DNA from: Saliniplasma sp046497075
GTDB lineage: Archaea > Thermoplasmatota > Thermoplasmata > Halarchaeoplasmatales > Halarchaeoplasmataceae
Length of the DNA: 15,244 bases
Direction: 5' to 3'
Assembly (NCBI GenBank): GCA_046497075.1
Contig: JAWOGF010000003.1
Location: 1 to 15,244 of the forward strand
Shown here: positions 6,880 through 13,675 of the stretch, piece by piece
Layout: each line of letters starts with the position of its first letter
Position numbering within the stretch: position 1 is the stretch's first letter
Position numbers and translations under genes: made by a program
The notes under the pieces: model-generated
The model's database searches: none
Told to the model about the DNA's origin: nothing
The model's input: only the letters and a program-made list of their open reading frames with translations

Positions 6880-6902
6880 CTATAATTCAATGCTTTCGAC
6901 AT

Positions 6903-6911
6903 GATAAATAA
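6903..6911 (-). promoter_or_regulatory. TATA-like box for the mntA-hepT operon
   Basis: On the - strand TTATTTATC is centred about 28 bases upstream of the mntA ATG. This is the spacing expected if transcription starts at or next to the start codon, and it fits the lack of a ribosome-binding site there. Confidence 0.5.
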
Positions 6912-7281
6912 GTTTCCATCTATGGTAAGAATGATATGTGTCTTTGTTACGAAGTGCGTTTGGTGGATGGGGAGATTTTGATAATGATTTTATGGGAGTG
7001 TACCGGTATTTACTGGAAAATTTCTTCGATTTCTAGGATACAATTCTAGATAATATCTAGCGAAGCTATCCAAAAGATCATTTCATGGGTTGTTTTATAT
7101 GGAATAGTGGAACAATCCAGTAAAAGGCCGAAGAAGGTGATAGAATATGAGCAGGATTAGAATCTTTTCACCCTCATTTCCACTGCGGATGTGTGGGATT
7201 TTATCCCTTCATTCCTCGAACGTAGTTCTGCGGATTAAACGAAATAATTCGCAGATAACACATCATTTTCCTACGCCTTAA
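6912..7281. other. Intergenic region without a convincing gene
   Basis: It holds a weak stem GGGA/TCCC (GGGATTTTATCCC near 7198-7210), a longer imperfect stem with arms CTGCGGATT and AATTCGCAG near 7229-7255, and an 8-base inverted pair TTTACTGG (7009-7016) / CCAGTAAA (7117-7124) about 100 bases apart. A 44-codon frame from ATG at 7147 has an AAGGTGATA upstream but does not look like a protein. A small RNA is conceivable; nothing identifies one. Confidence 0.3.
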
Positions 7282-7300
7282 GATATATTAAGCTATAAAT
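7282..7300 (+). promoter_or_regulatory. Promoter of the two-cysteine-cluster protein
   Basis: Two TATA-like stretches, GATATATTAA (7282-7291) and CTATAAAT (7293-7300), lie upstream of ATG 7315. The first is centred about 28 bases before the ATG, consistent with a leaderless transcript. No ribosome site is present. CTTAA/TTAAG flank the first box symmetrically. Confidence 0.45.
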
Positions 7301-7314
7301 GAATATATAAAAAC

Positions 7315-8205
7315 ATGTTCAAGAACAAAGAAAAGATAATCGAGAAGGTGAAAAACCTTCCAAGGGGTGAAAAATCTGACTCAGGGAGGTACTGGTGCGT
7401 CACGTGTAAGAAACTCTTCGAACTGGACGAGCCGGTCTGTCCGTACATGCCTAAGGTATGTTTGAACTCACCGATAGCAGTTGAAAACATGCCTCCAGAA
7501 TCAACGGAGGGGCTGGAGAAATTTGGACTTTTCTATCCGAAGATACCTCAGATGATTTTGGCTAGATTCATAGATACGGATGAAGCTGAAGAACTAGCTG
7601 ATATCTACTTCGATTTCCTAAAAGATTGGAATATACGATACGAAGAACAGCCGCTCCAGACCATCAAGAGTTTCATAATCACGGTCAGCGGATGTGAAAC
7701 CGCACAGAGGGTGGAAGAAGACAAAGTTACATTCATAGTTACGGATATCGATAAGGTCTGGAAGAAAGATAAGCTCTTCGAGATACTCGAAGAAGCTCTG
7801 AAGAGTGTAAAGGCGAGACTAGACTTCAAGAGACTAGACTTCAATAAAGATATAGAACTCGACGACACGTCTATCTTAGGAGACATGCCCATGGGTAAGT
7901 ACTACTGTCCCATGTGCCAGAAATTCTTCGAGTTCTCCATCCAGAGGGATACGATAACATGTCCGCTGATGGCTCAAAAATGTATGGCTATACCGACCGA
8001 CATAGAGAAAATTAAATACGATCTGGATGATCTGATACATGTATACAACGTCACTCCGAGTATATATGCGGATATGATAGATTCAGTCTATGACGGAGAA
8101 GGCGGTATGGAATACCTGGAAGAGATACTTAAAAGCGAGTGGGATTTCGATATAAGCGAGGAGAAGCTCAAGGAGGTCGCCGAACTACTCGGGATATCAA
8201 GTTGA
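7315..8205 (+). CDS. Unrecognised protein with two duplicated cysteine clusters
   Basis: I do not recognise this 296-residue family. It has two similar cysteine motifs: C28-x2-C31-x10-C42-x6-C49 (YWCVTCKKLFE ... VCPYM...KVC) and C198-x2-C201-x14-C216-x6-C223 (YYCPMCQKFFE ... TCPLM...KC). The shared layout, including CP and M between the third and fourth cysteines, indicates an internal duplication of a small metal-binding (zinc-ribbon or rubredoxin-like) module, each followed by an acidic helical segment of roughly 75-145 residues. No membrane segment or signal peptide is present. It is leaderless by promoter position. It converges with the ATC-hydrolase-like gene, with only 5 bases between the stops. 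Confidence 0.8.
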   Translation: MFKNKEKIIEKVKNLPRGEKSDSGRYWCVTCKKLFELDEPVCPYMPKVCLNSPIAVENMPPESTEGLEKFGLFYPKIPQMILARFIDTDEAEELADIYFDFLKDWNIRYEEQPLQTIKSFIITVSGCETAQRVEEDKVTFIVTDIDKVWKKDKLFEILEEALKSVKARLDFKRLDFNKDIELDDTSILGDMPMGKYYCPMCQKFFEFSIQRDTITCPLMAQKCMAIPTDIEKIKYDLDDLIHVYNVTPSIYADMIDSVYDGEGGMEYLEEILKSEWDFDISEEKLKEVAELLGISS

Positions 8206-8210
8206 GCGGA

Positions 8211-8705
8211 TCAATCATCCTTCCAGATATACTCGAAATCGCAGTGATCATCACCCTGCATCAGGGTTTTAGTTCTCTTTAGCTCCACGTTAGGATGATA
8301 TATTGGGGCCACCTCGAGGTCCGGTTTACACGACACTTCGTAACCGATATCTGAAGCATCTAACTGCTTGAAGATCTCAGCCCAGAGGCATCTGTGAACG
8401 TCGAACTTGAATCTGGTATCAGAATCTTTTTTGACCTCGTAAGACAAACAGTCCTTCAAGGGTGGTGAACTCAATTCTTCTTTGTAGACTTTCTTAAAAT
8501 CTTCGAAGTTCTGGATGTCTTTTGATTCGATTATCCTTTTCCTGTTCTCTACGCTCTTTTCATCGGAGAATTTGGATATCCTCTTCAAAGCTTCTTCTCT
8601 TCCCACCTCTTCTTCCAACAGTCCAAACATCTCGACGATGGTTCCGAATATGGATCTGAAGTAGGCTTCGTAGGTGATGTTCATCTTGTCATTATTCGCT
8701 GCCAT
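8211..8705 (-). CDS. L-2-amino-thiazoline-4-carboxylate hydrolase-like protein
   Basis: The 164-residue protein ends with RTKTLMQGDDHCDFEY, the best-known signature of the ATC hydrolase family (Pfam ATC_hydrolase), and has the preceding HRCLWAEIF-KQL and C-KPD segments typical of it. The named activity opens the thiazoline ring on the way to cysteine in some Pseudomonas; most family members in anaerobes and archaea are uncharacterised, so the substrate here is unknown. The conserved cysteines C115 and C154 could act in catalysis or metal binding. GAGATGA lies about 10 bases upstream of the ATG. It converges with the cysteine-cluster gene, which argues against co-transcription. Confidence 0.8.
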   Translation of the reverse strand: MAANNDKMNITYEAYFRSIFGTIVEMFGLLEEEVGREEALKRISKFSDEKSVENRKRIIESKDIQNFEDFKKVYKEELSSPPLKDCLSYEVKKDSDTRFKFDVHRCLWAEIFKQLDASDIGYEVSCKPDLEVAPIYHPNVELKRTKTLMQGDDHCDFEYIWKDD

Positions 8706-8731
8706 GGTTCAATCATCTCTAAACTGATGTA

Positions 8732-8815
8732 TTAACTTTTACTATCTTCCTCATCTAGACCTTCGGTCACCTCCCTCATGTGGACTATTGCTTCTAGGAT
8801 GTAATTTTTCCTCAC
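8732..8815 (-). CDS. Possible 27-codon frame or gene remnant before the ATC-hydrolase gene
   Basis: A GTG-started frame reads VRKNYILEAIVHMREVTEGLDEEDSKS and ends 26 bases before the ATC-hydrolase start on the same strand. Composition is protein-like. In the adjacent frame upstream, KDIKEVKEENNILTRAKLQR is open, so both could be pieces of one frameshifted gene. No family is recognised. Confidence 0.25.
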   Translation of the reverse strand: MRKNYILEAIVHMREVTEGLDEEDSKS

Positions 8816-9083
8816 TTTATCTCTGAAGCTTCGCTCTTGTTAGGATATTATTTTCCTCTTTGACTTCCTTTATATCCTTTTTAGTAGTGTATTTTGGTGA
8901 AAGTCTGCGGGTTATTTTGCTTTCTAGATGGGTGAGCACAAACAGTTGTTCGGATTATGATGTGCGGCTGGTAGACGTGTTCAAAGGTATTTGAGGTAAA
9001 TGGGGATTTATTTAATTTTTGAGATTTTAACCATGGTCTGCTTTTAAGAATTTTTAAAGTGTTTATTTACCCGGTTTTTATTA
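8816..9083. other. Intergenic region
   Basis: No convincing gene. The region is T-rich on the + strand and contains the upstream open frame mentioned for the 27-codon entry on the - strand (about 8820-8885). TTTTTATTATTA near 9075 is consistent with nothing more than AT-rich spacer. Confidence 0.3.
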
Positions 9084-9293
9084 TTACGTTTTTACTCCAT
9101 CATACTTGTCTAGTATATTACCAATTTCTTCGATTTTACTTATTAATAAAAGATTTATGATTATCAATAAACCTCCGAAAATTCCCAGATAGTGTCCACC
9201 GACCCCTAAAAACCATGCTGTATACATACCAAAAACAAAACCTAATAACGTGCTTACTATAATTGATATACCTAAATAGTAACGTTTTCTCAT
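9084..9293 (-). CDS. Small two-helix membrane protein
   Basis: The 69-residue product has membrane segments near residues 6-28 and 34-52, joined by VGGHY, and a short charged C-terminal tail (KIEEIGNILDKYDGVKT). The ATG is preceded by GGAGTGTGGTTTAG, a start context shared with other genes here. It lies 51 bases downstream of the M48-type protease gene on the same strand. That gap includes an AT-rich TTAAATAAAAAA about 40 bases before the ATG that could be its own promoter. Family and function not recognised. Confidence 0.6.
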   Translation of the reverse strand: MRKRYYLGISIIVSTLLGFVFGMYTAWFLGVGGHYLGIFGGLLIIINLLLISKIEEIGNILDKYDGVKT

Positions 9294-9344
9294 CTAAACC
9301 ACACTCCTGTAACTACGATTTTTTATTTAAGATTTTAGATGATT

Positions 9345-10058
9345 TTACTCGTCTACAACTCTTTCTATCTTCTCGATCCGTTTTTTCCAGTGAGGGTGTG
9401 GATCGACAAGGATCTTAAGCGAATATGGTATCCGGATGGTAAACAATAATGTCTTGATTTGACTTAATGCGTTCGGTGGATAGTAATCTTTAGGTTTTAA
9501 TACCTTTTCAGCAGATCTAGAAGGTTTTTCTACTCCGAAACGATCCCTTAGTATCTTGGCTGCATAAAGATCACAGTTGGTTTCATTCCGTTTGGCCCAT
9601 GGGTGTATCATTTTCAAACCTATAACAATGCTTAATTTCAGTAAACCGAAAGATAAAATAATTATTACGATCAAAATAAACCCTGGCAAACAACAAGATT
9701 CAAAGGACATTTGGATTAGAAAATCAAGCATATAGGTGCCCAAATATAACATGAATAAGTAAAGGGTGATAGGTATAATCGTTGCTAAAGCTTTAGCTTC
9801 GAATCTATGTTTGGTAAGGTGTGCTTCTTCGTGTAATAAAACAAATTTTATTGCATCTTCATCTAAATCCCATTTTTCCCTCCAATCCCGACGATATAAT
9901 ATCGTATTTCTTTTCGTGAATTGCATCTTTAAAGATGGTTTAATTTTTTCAACTGCTTCAAGTTTCCTTTTTTTATCTATCAATCCTTTTTCTTTAAGAG
10001 ATGAAAATACTTCTTCGAACTTTCGATCATTATCGAGGAATAAATCATCCTTACTCAT
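9345..10058 (-). CDS. Membrane-embedded M48-type zinc metalloprotease
   Basis: The 237-residue protein has the zinc-peptidase motif HExxH at H76-E77-E78-A79-H80 at the end of a helix. Two membrane segments follow (about 91-115 and 125-149), then the third-ligand region RNETNCDLYAA with E159 and D163 (ExxxD), and finally HPHWKKRIEKI, resembling the HPP-x-RI tail of HtpX/M48 enzymes. The order motif, hairpin of two helices, ExxxD, HP is that of M48 proteases such as HtpX and Ste24, but the protein is shorter than usual. A TATA-like TATAATTTTATTG lies about 30 bases before the ATG, and no ribosome site is present, so it is probably leaderless. A role in membrane protein quality control is inferred from the family. 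Confidence 0.78.
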   Translation of the reverse strand: MSKDDLFLDNDRKFEEVFSSLKEKGLIDKKRKLEAVEKIKPSLKMQFTKRNTILYRRDWREKWDLDEDAIKFVLLHEEAHLTKHRFEAKALATIIPITLYLFMLYLGTYMLDFLIQMSFESCCLPGFILIVIIILSFGLLKLSIVIGLKMIHPWAKRNETNCDLYAAKILRDRFGVEKPSRSAEKVLKPKDYYPPNALSQIKTLLFTIRIPYSLKILVDPHPHWKKRIEKIERVVDE

Positions 10059-10127
10059 CTACAACGTTATGAAACACAATAAAATTATACTTTCGGATGA
10101 AAACAATGTAATTTGTGATTAAGAGTA

Positions 10128-10215
10128 ACGGTTGGTCTGATTACGATTGACGGTTGATCTGATTACGATTGACGGTTGGTCTGATTACGATTGATGGTCG
10201 ATCTGATTATGATCT
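10128..10215 (+). repeat. Four 22-bp tandem repeats
   Basis: The unit ACGGTTGRTCTGATTACGATTG occurs four times without gaps (10128, 10150, 10172, 10194). Units 1-3 differ only at R (G/A/G); unit 4 has several changes, and a partial GCGGTTAAG follows. The block lies about 70 bases upstream of the M48-type gene. 22 bp is about two helical turns, so a factor binding each unit would sit on one DNA face. Confidence 0.85.
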
Positions 10216-10330
10216 GCGGTTAAGTTAGGTATGAAAGATCATGAAGAACTGACGTTATTCGCGTGCAAGCTGTGTAAGTTGACTGACGTGAGTTGCAAAA
10301 AATAAGATGATGGATGTGAAAAGGGTGATC
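10206..10330. repeat. Intergenic repeat, copy 1 (similar to 11041-11175)
   Basis: TTATGATCTGCGGTT...ATCATGAAGAACTG...TTATTCGCGTGCAA...GATGGATG here parallels TTATGATCCGCCGTT...ATCATGAAAAATTG...TTATTCACCTGCAA...GGATGGTG near 11043-11165, in the same order. On the + strand copy 1 contains a 24-codon frame (MKDHEELTLFACKLCKLTDVSCKK) from ATG 10230, and copy 2 a similar KNHEKLLSFARY stretch. This could be coding or simply the translated repeat. Confidence 0.5.
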
Positions 10331-10446
10331 TGGTCCTCAAGCCAAAAAAACGTGAGAATATAGATTTATTTAAGTGAGATTTTAATTAGTTTATCAATTC
10401 CATTGTTGATCGATTTAAGCTGTTTTAGTGAGGTAATTCAAAGTCC

Positions 10447-10950
10447 TCAAAGGTCCGATTCGAACTGTTCTTCGGTTTGTGGTTTTGGAGTCGAATCGGA
10501 TTCTTGTCGCCGCTCTCTTTTCACTATGACGATAAATACGAAGATGAACATTATCGCAAGCAATATCCATCTTATGCGAGGTATGATAAATATAGAGAGA
10601 AAATACAAATCTTTAATGAATCCGTCAGGAAAGAAGATGAGATATAAAAGATATAGAGAAAAGAGGACAAGTATCAAGTAAGTATAATTGATGATCTTGA
10701 AAATAGATCCCAAATCTAATTTTTGATATATCCTCCTAAATACCATGAACAAACCAATCCCGAGAACAAAACTTGCTGATTGCGCTATATTCCTGCTCAA
10801 TTCGTTCAATTCAGCAAACCTTTTAGTCCTAACATGATCTGCAATAGCAACGTAATTAATTGACCCTGAAACCAGTAACAAGATAACACCGATGGTCACA
10901 AATGCTATAGCTAATATCTCGTACGTACCTAATTCTTCCCTCAAATCCAT
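10447..10950 (-). CDS. Four-helix membrane protein with acidic tail
   Basis: The 167-residue protein has membrane segments near 10-32, 57-73, 85-108 and 117-142, a basic loop (HVRTKRFAELNELSRN) after the first, and a charged C-terminal tail ending TEEQFESDL, likely cytoplasmic. I do not recognise the family. A truncated paralogue lies at 5703-6074 and a tail-only remnant near 11183, so this is a locally multiplied family. No clear ribosome site precedes the ATG, and TTATTTTAATTT about 28 bases upstream fits a leaderless promoter. Confidence 0.65.
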   Translation of the reverse strand: MDLREELGTYEILAIAFVTIGVILLLVSGSINYVAIADHVRTKRFAELNELSRNIAQSASFVLGIGLFMVFRRIYQKLDLGSIFKIINYTYLILVLFSLYLLYLIFFPDGFIKDLYFLSIFIIPRIRWILLAIMFIFVFIVIVKRERRQESDSTPKPQTEEQFESDL

Positions 10951-11040
10951 GGTATTTCATTCGATGGAAATTAAAATAATTTTCGGAGGAACATCTTTAA
11001 TTCTTCGTGTTTGAAAGCAACTTGAGATAGAGTTAATTTC

Positions 11041-11175
11041 GTTATGATCCGCCGTTGATTTGATTGCGAAAAATCATGAAAAATTGCTGTCTTTTGCACG
11101 TTATTCACCTGCAATCCTTTGCAAGAAATCTAGACAAAACTGCCATCTTTTGCGAGGAATGGATGGTGGGTGTGT
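11041..11175. repeat. Intergenic repeat, copy 2
   Basis: This copy matches the repeat at 10206-10330 in order and spacing of its conserved words (TTATGATC, ATCATGAA, TTATTC, TGCAA, GGATG). Both copies sit upstream of a - strand gene (the M48-type protease for copy 1, the four-helix membrane protein for copy 2). The rest of 10951-11364 shows no gene. A TATA-like TTTAAATATATG at 11284-11295 may serve the gene starting at 11365. Confidence 0.5.
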
Positions 11176-11200
11176 GTGGGAGCCCTCAAAGGTCTGATTT
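11176..11200 (-). pseudogene. Tail remnant of the four-helix membrane protein family
   Basis: CCCTCAAAGGTCTGATT (11184-11200) is nearly identical to TCCTCAAAGGTCCGATT at 10444-10460, which encodes the final SDL and stop of the intact gene. The GATGGTG-GTG flank beyond it matches the flank at 5784-5800. Only the 3' end of this copy survives. Confidence 0.45.
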
Positions 11201-11364
11201 GATCAATATCCAGCGATCTTAGCTTAGATAATATACTCAAAGATCCACTTGCAGGAGTTATCAAAAAGAGTTCTGCTGATGATTTTAAATATATGCTATG
11301 TGGTAAATGATCCAGATTAGATATAAGATTTGAAAAGAACGTTTGGCTCGAAGGGAATATCATT

Positions 11365-12300
11365 ATGATCGAAAAAAAAGAAAGAATAATCAGCTTGATA
11401 AAGAAAAAACTAGGCTCATCTCCACAAGAGATAGTACACAAAAAGTGGGTGCACGACATCTACGACATCCTACTCGAAGATGGCCGTAGAGTTATCCTAA
11501 AAACCGTTCCTGAGGGTGACTTCGTCAATGAAATCGTCATCACCGACTTCATGCTGAAAAACGACCTGCCTGTCCCGAAGGTCCTTGATCATGACCCAAC
11601 TTGCACCGACTTCCCAGAACCGTATATGATCAAAGAGTGGGTCGGTGGCAACAAGTTAGGGAAGGTTTTGAAGTCGGTCAATGAAACAGAAGCTCTAAAG
11701 ATATTCCGAACGGTGGGACGAGTTTTTGGTAGAATGAACGAACTCCATAACGAGAGATCTGGTCTGATACGTGATGAGCCTTACAACACGTTACCAGTCA
11801 GTCCCAATGAGTATATGTTCAATGCCGAGATCGCCAACGGTAGTGGTAAGAAGGCGGTGGAGGATAATTGGATCTCAGAATCGCTGCACCAGCGGATAAT
11901 TCACTTATGGGAAGAGAATATGGGATATTTGAAAGATCATAGATCGTCGTTGATCCATTTTAGTCCTTTTCATTGGACCATCTATCTAGATAAGGTTGAA
12001 GGAAAATGGCAAGTGACCAAGCTGACGGCAGTCGGTGATGTTCTTTGGTGGGATGCCGCTTGTAACGTGGCTTTCTTCAAATATCCGCCGTTCCTTGAGA
12101 TGAAGGAGAGTTGGTGGAATGCATTTGTAGATGGATATGGGGATATACCAGATAAGCGTAGGATCGATCTCTACCTATTGTTGATCATAATCTCTGCTGG
12201 TGCGGGTACATATATGGAGCCTGTAGAAGATGGAAATGACTCTTGGCGACGGAAGGCTTTTGCTAAGTTGGAGGAGATTGTTGATGAGTGGATTAGCTGA
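11365..12300 (+). CDS. APH/choline-kinase-fold pseudokinase
   Basis: The 311-residue protein has the layout of an aminoglycoside phosphotransferase-like kinase. The N-lobe keeps a candidate ATP lysine K46 (RRVILK) and helix glutamate E56, then a PVPKVL-like segment (70-74), the hinge region YMIKEWVGG, and FGRMNELH. The catalytic loop that should read HGD-x4-N is H198-F199-S200-x4-T205, so the catalytic Asp and metal-binding Asn are both lost. The metal Asp normally six residues before the conserved G-D of this family is T218 (GD at 224-225). It should not be an active phosphotransferase; it may bind a nucleotide or a partner. It overlaps the next gene by 17 bases. Codon use is like its neighbours, and the frame is intact, so the loss is not recent decay. 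Confidence 0.7.
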   Translation: MIEKKERIISLIKKKLGSSPQEIVHKKWVHDIYDILLEDGRRVILKTVPEGDFVNEIVITDFMLKNDLPVPKVLDHDPTCTDFPEPYMIKEWVGGNKLGKVLKSVNETEALKIFRTVGRVFGRMNELHNERSGLIRDEPYNTLPVSPNEYMFNAEIANGSGKKAVEDNWISESLHQRIIHLWEENMGYLKDHRSSLIHFSPFHWTIYLDKVEGKWQVTKLTAVGDVLWWDAACNVAFFKYPPFLEMKESWWNAFVDGYGDIPDKRRIDLYLLLIIISAGAGTYMEPVEDGNDSWRRKAFAKLEEIVDEWIS

Positions 12301-12598
12301 TGACGTGACCCCACATCTGATCGAAAGCACCGTGAGAGAACATCTAGCCCAAAAACATGGATTGGATCAAGCGGTGGTAGAGAAACCTGATTATGATATC
12401 GACGTGTGTCTCCTTAGATTCAAAAAACCGGAGATCATAGGAGAGGTCAAATGGAAAGATAACGTGAGCAGGAAAGATGTAAATAGGGCAGAAGAAGTCC
12501 TTTCACGATTCGATGCTGAAAAACGATTTTTATTCGTTCCAGATAAAAGTGAAGTGAGTTCTGATAGACTAGATGTGATCGATGTCAATGATCTATAA
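12284..12598 (+). CDS. Stand-alone DUF234-like / PD-(D/E)XK nuclease-fold domain
   Basis: I chose ATG 12284 over an upstream ATG in the same frame because GGAGGAG lies 7-8 bases before it; this gives 104 residues and a 17-base overlap with the pseudokinase gene. The core has D40 in YDIDVCLL and E54-x-K56 in IIGEVKW, the D...ExK pattern of PD-(D/E)XK folds, and EIDV...GEVKW is typical of the DUF234 domain that normally forms the C-terminus of archaeal AAA ATPases. Here no ATPase part is attached. It could be a functional small nuclease-like subunit working with the pseudokinase, or a domain captured from a lost ATPase. Confidence 0.6.
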   Translation: MSGLADDVTPHLIESTVREHLAQKHGLDQAVVEKPDYDIDVCLLRFKKPEIIGEVKWKDNVSRKDVNRAEEVLSRFDAEKRFLFVPDKSEVSSDRLDVIDVNDL

Positions 12599-12615
12599 CA
12601 ATAATCCGGATTATA

Positions 12616-12873
12616 CTAATCACGATTATTTCGAAACCCTAACCGCCTTCGGTTTTCTCCTCTGTCGACTAAAAAGTAGCAGGTCACCAAGATGAGGTCT
12701 GCTGTAGAAAATAATCCAGTCAACATCTTCATCGCTCTCCAGTAACATAAGCTTCTTTGTCCGATAAGGATCCATCGACTTCTTTTTATCTGAGTCGTCT
12801 CCATCTCATTTAATACCCATATGGAGTGATACTCCAAAAAAACAAGATTCACCGTAAGCAGAGCGAACACCAC
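12616..12873 (-). CDS. Possible small two-helix membrane protein
   Basis: A GTG-started 85-codon frame gives hydrophobic segments near residues 1-20 and 47-69 (MKMLTGLFSTADLILVTCYFLV), with basic stretches KRSR and RGENRRR on either side of the second, a plausible topology. No family is recognised. Start choice is weak: GTAGGTG overlaps the GTG, and an internal ATG (MET TQIK at residue 24) is possible. The gene lies divergent to the winged-helix gene with only 13 bases between the starts. Confidence 0.35.
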   Translation of the reverse strand: MVFALLTVNLVFLEYHSIWVLNEMETTQIKRSRWILIGQRSLCYWRAMKMLTGLFSTADLILVTCYFLVDRGENRRRLGFRNNRD

Positions 12874-12886
12874 CTACGCAAACTTA

Positions 12887-13129
12887 TTGACCAGCATATT
12901 GAATGAACTCCATAGATGGGATGTTCCTCAACTTTTCTCCTACCTTAAAGTAGCTTCGATCATGAACGATCCAAAAATGATCAAGGACATAGCGTTCATA
13001 ACAGATCTGTCAAGACAGCAGGTTAAGAACCGTTTGGACACTCTAAAAAAAGTAGCTATCGTCATAAAAGACCATAACGTAACACTCAGCCAAAATCCAA
13101 ATACATTTACCGACCAACTAACAAGTTAA
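12887..13129 (+). CDS. Small winged-helix DNA-binding protein
   Basis: The product (80 residues from TTG 12887, or 76 from TTG 12899) contains MIKDIAFITDLSRQQVKNRLDTLKKVAIVIKDHNVTLS, a clear helix-turn-helix with a following wing strand, preceded by the helix QLFSYLKVASIMNDP. It reads like an archaeal MarR/ArsR-type winged helix trimmed to the DNA-binding core. No ATG is available in frame; TTG starts are inferred. It could be the regulator acting on the double palindrome 210 bases downstream, which is inference from proximity only. Confidence 0.5.
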   Translation: MTSILNELHRWDVPQLFSYLKVASIMNDPKMIKDIAFITDLSRQQVKNRLDTLKKVAIVIKDHNVTLSQNPNTFTDQLTS

Positions 13130-13341
13130 CCTACTGTAGCCCCTACACAATTAACCGCCCTTTTCTATGTAGGCGTTACATAACCTACATAATAGAAAAA
13201 CAGCACCTGACCAGACTCCTGCAGGATAACCTCAATAGAAGACCACGAAGAGAAACTCTCACCCTACGTTTTCTGTCTTTGTGTTTGATGCAGTCGATAT
13301 TTAGAAAACTCTATAAATCAAACCATCAACAACATAAATAA
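13130..13341. other. Intergenic region before the double palindrome
   Basis: No gene is visible. A short inverted pair occurs near 13167-13192 (CTATGTAGG and CCTACATAAT with GTTACATAA between). A TATA-like CTATAAATC near 13311-13319 on the + strand could start a transcript just before the palindromes. Confidence 0.3.
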
Positions 13342-13380
13342 TTTACTTACTCTAGAGTAAATTACTCACGAGTAAGTAAA
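13342..13380. promoter_or_regulatory. Double palindromic operator
   Basis: TTTACTTACTC (13342-13352) and GAGTAAGTAAA (13370-13380) form a perfect 11-bp inverted repeat. Inside it lie two smaller palindromes, TTACTCTAGAGTAA (13347-13360, perfect) and TTACTCACGAGTAA (13362-13375, 6-2-6), with centres 15 bases apart. A TATA-like ATATAAAAG on the - strand (13399-13407) and CTATAAATC on the + strand (about 13311) flank it, so a bound dimer pair would block start sites on both strands. No intact gene begins directly downstream on either side. Confidence 0.75.
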
Positions 13381-13414
13381 AGTTCCGATCACACGTCCCT
13401 TTTATATGTTTCCA

Positions 13415-13675
13415 TTACGTTGGAGATAAAATACTAATATCTTCCATTATGATGAAAAGAAAAACAATATTTTCCGCATCGTGATGAACCGTTTTAAAAA
13501 AAGCTCGACGATACATCAGGGACCATAGGGTAGGATACTCCCATGCTTCGGAGGAGTTATTCTTGTCCATAATTATAGGAAGACCATATTCAAAGAACCT
13601 GCTTACAGCGGTTCCAACATCGATATTATCATAAGTTTTAAAGAGAAGTTCAAAACCTATTCCATCAGCTCTTCC
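13415..13675 (-). pseudogene. 86-codon open frame without a start, gene remnant
   Basis: Directly after the AlkD-like gene on the - strand, a frame is open for 86 codons between two stops and reads like protein (FFEYGLPIIMDKNNSSEAWEYPTLWSLMYRRAFFKTVHH...). It has no ATG/GTG/TTG near its beginning; the first ATG is at about codon 36. It overlaps the end of the AlkD-like gene in another frame. No family is recognised. It may be the tail of a gene whose start was lost. Confidence 0.3.

Noticed and set aside
7147..7281. 44-codon + strand frame in the gap before the cysteine-cluster gene
   Set aside because: It has an upstream AAGGTGATA but unusual composition and covers the imperfect hairpins; no support for translation.
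10128..10215. CRISPR array
   Set aside because: The 22-bp units are contiguous with no unique spacers, and no cas genes are nearby.
11130..11459. 109-codon - strand frame
   Set aside because: It overlaps the start of the APH-like gene and the repeat/remnant region; its sequence is low-complexity hydrophobic and serine-rich, typical of an antisense shadow.
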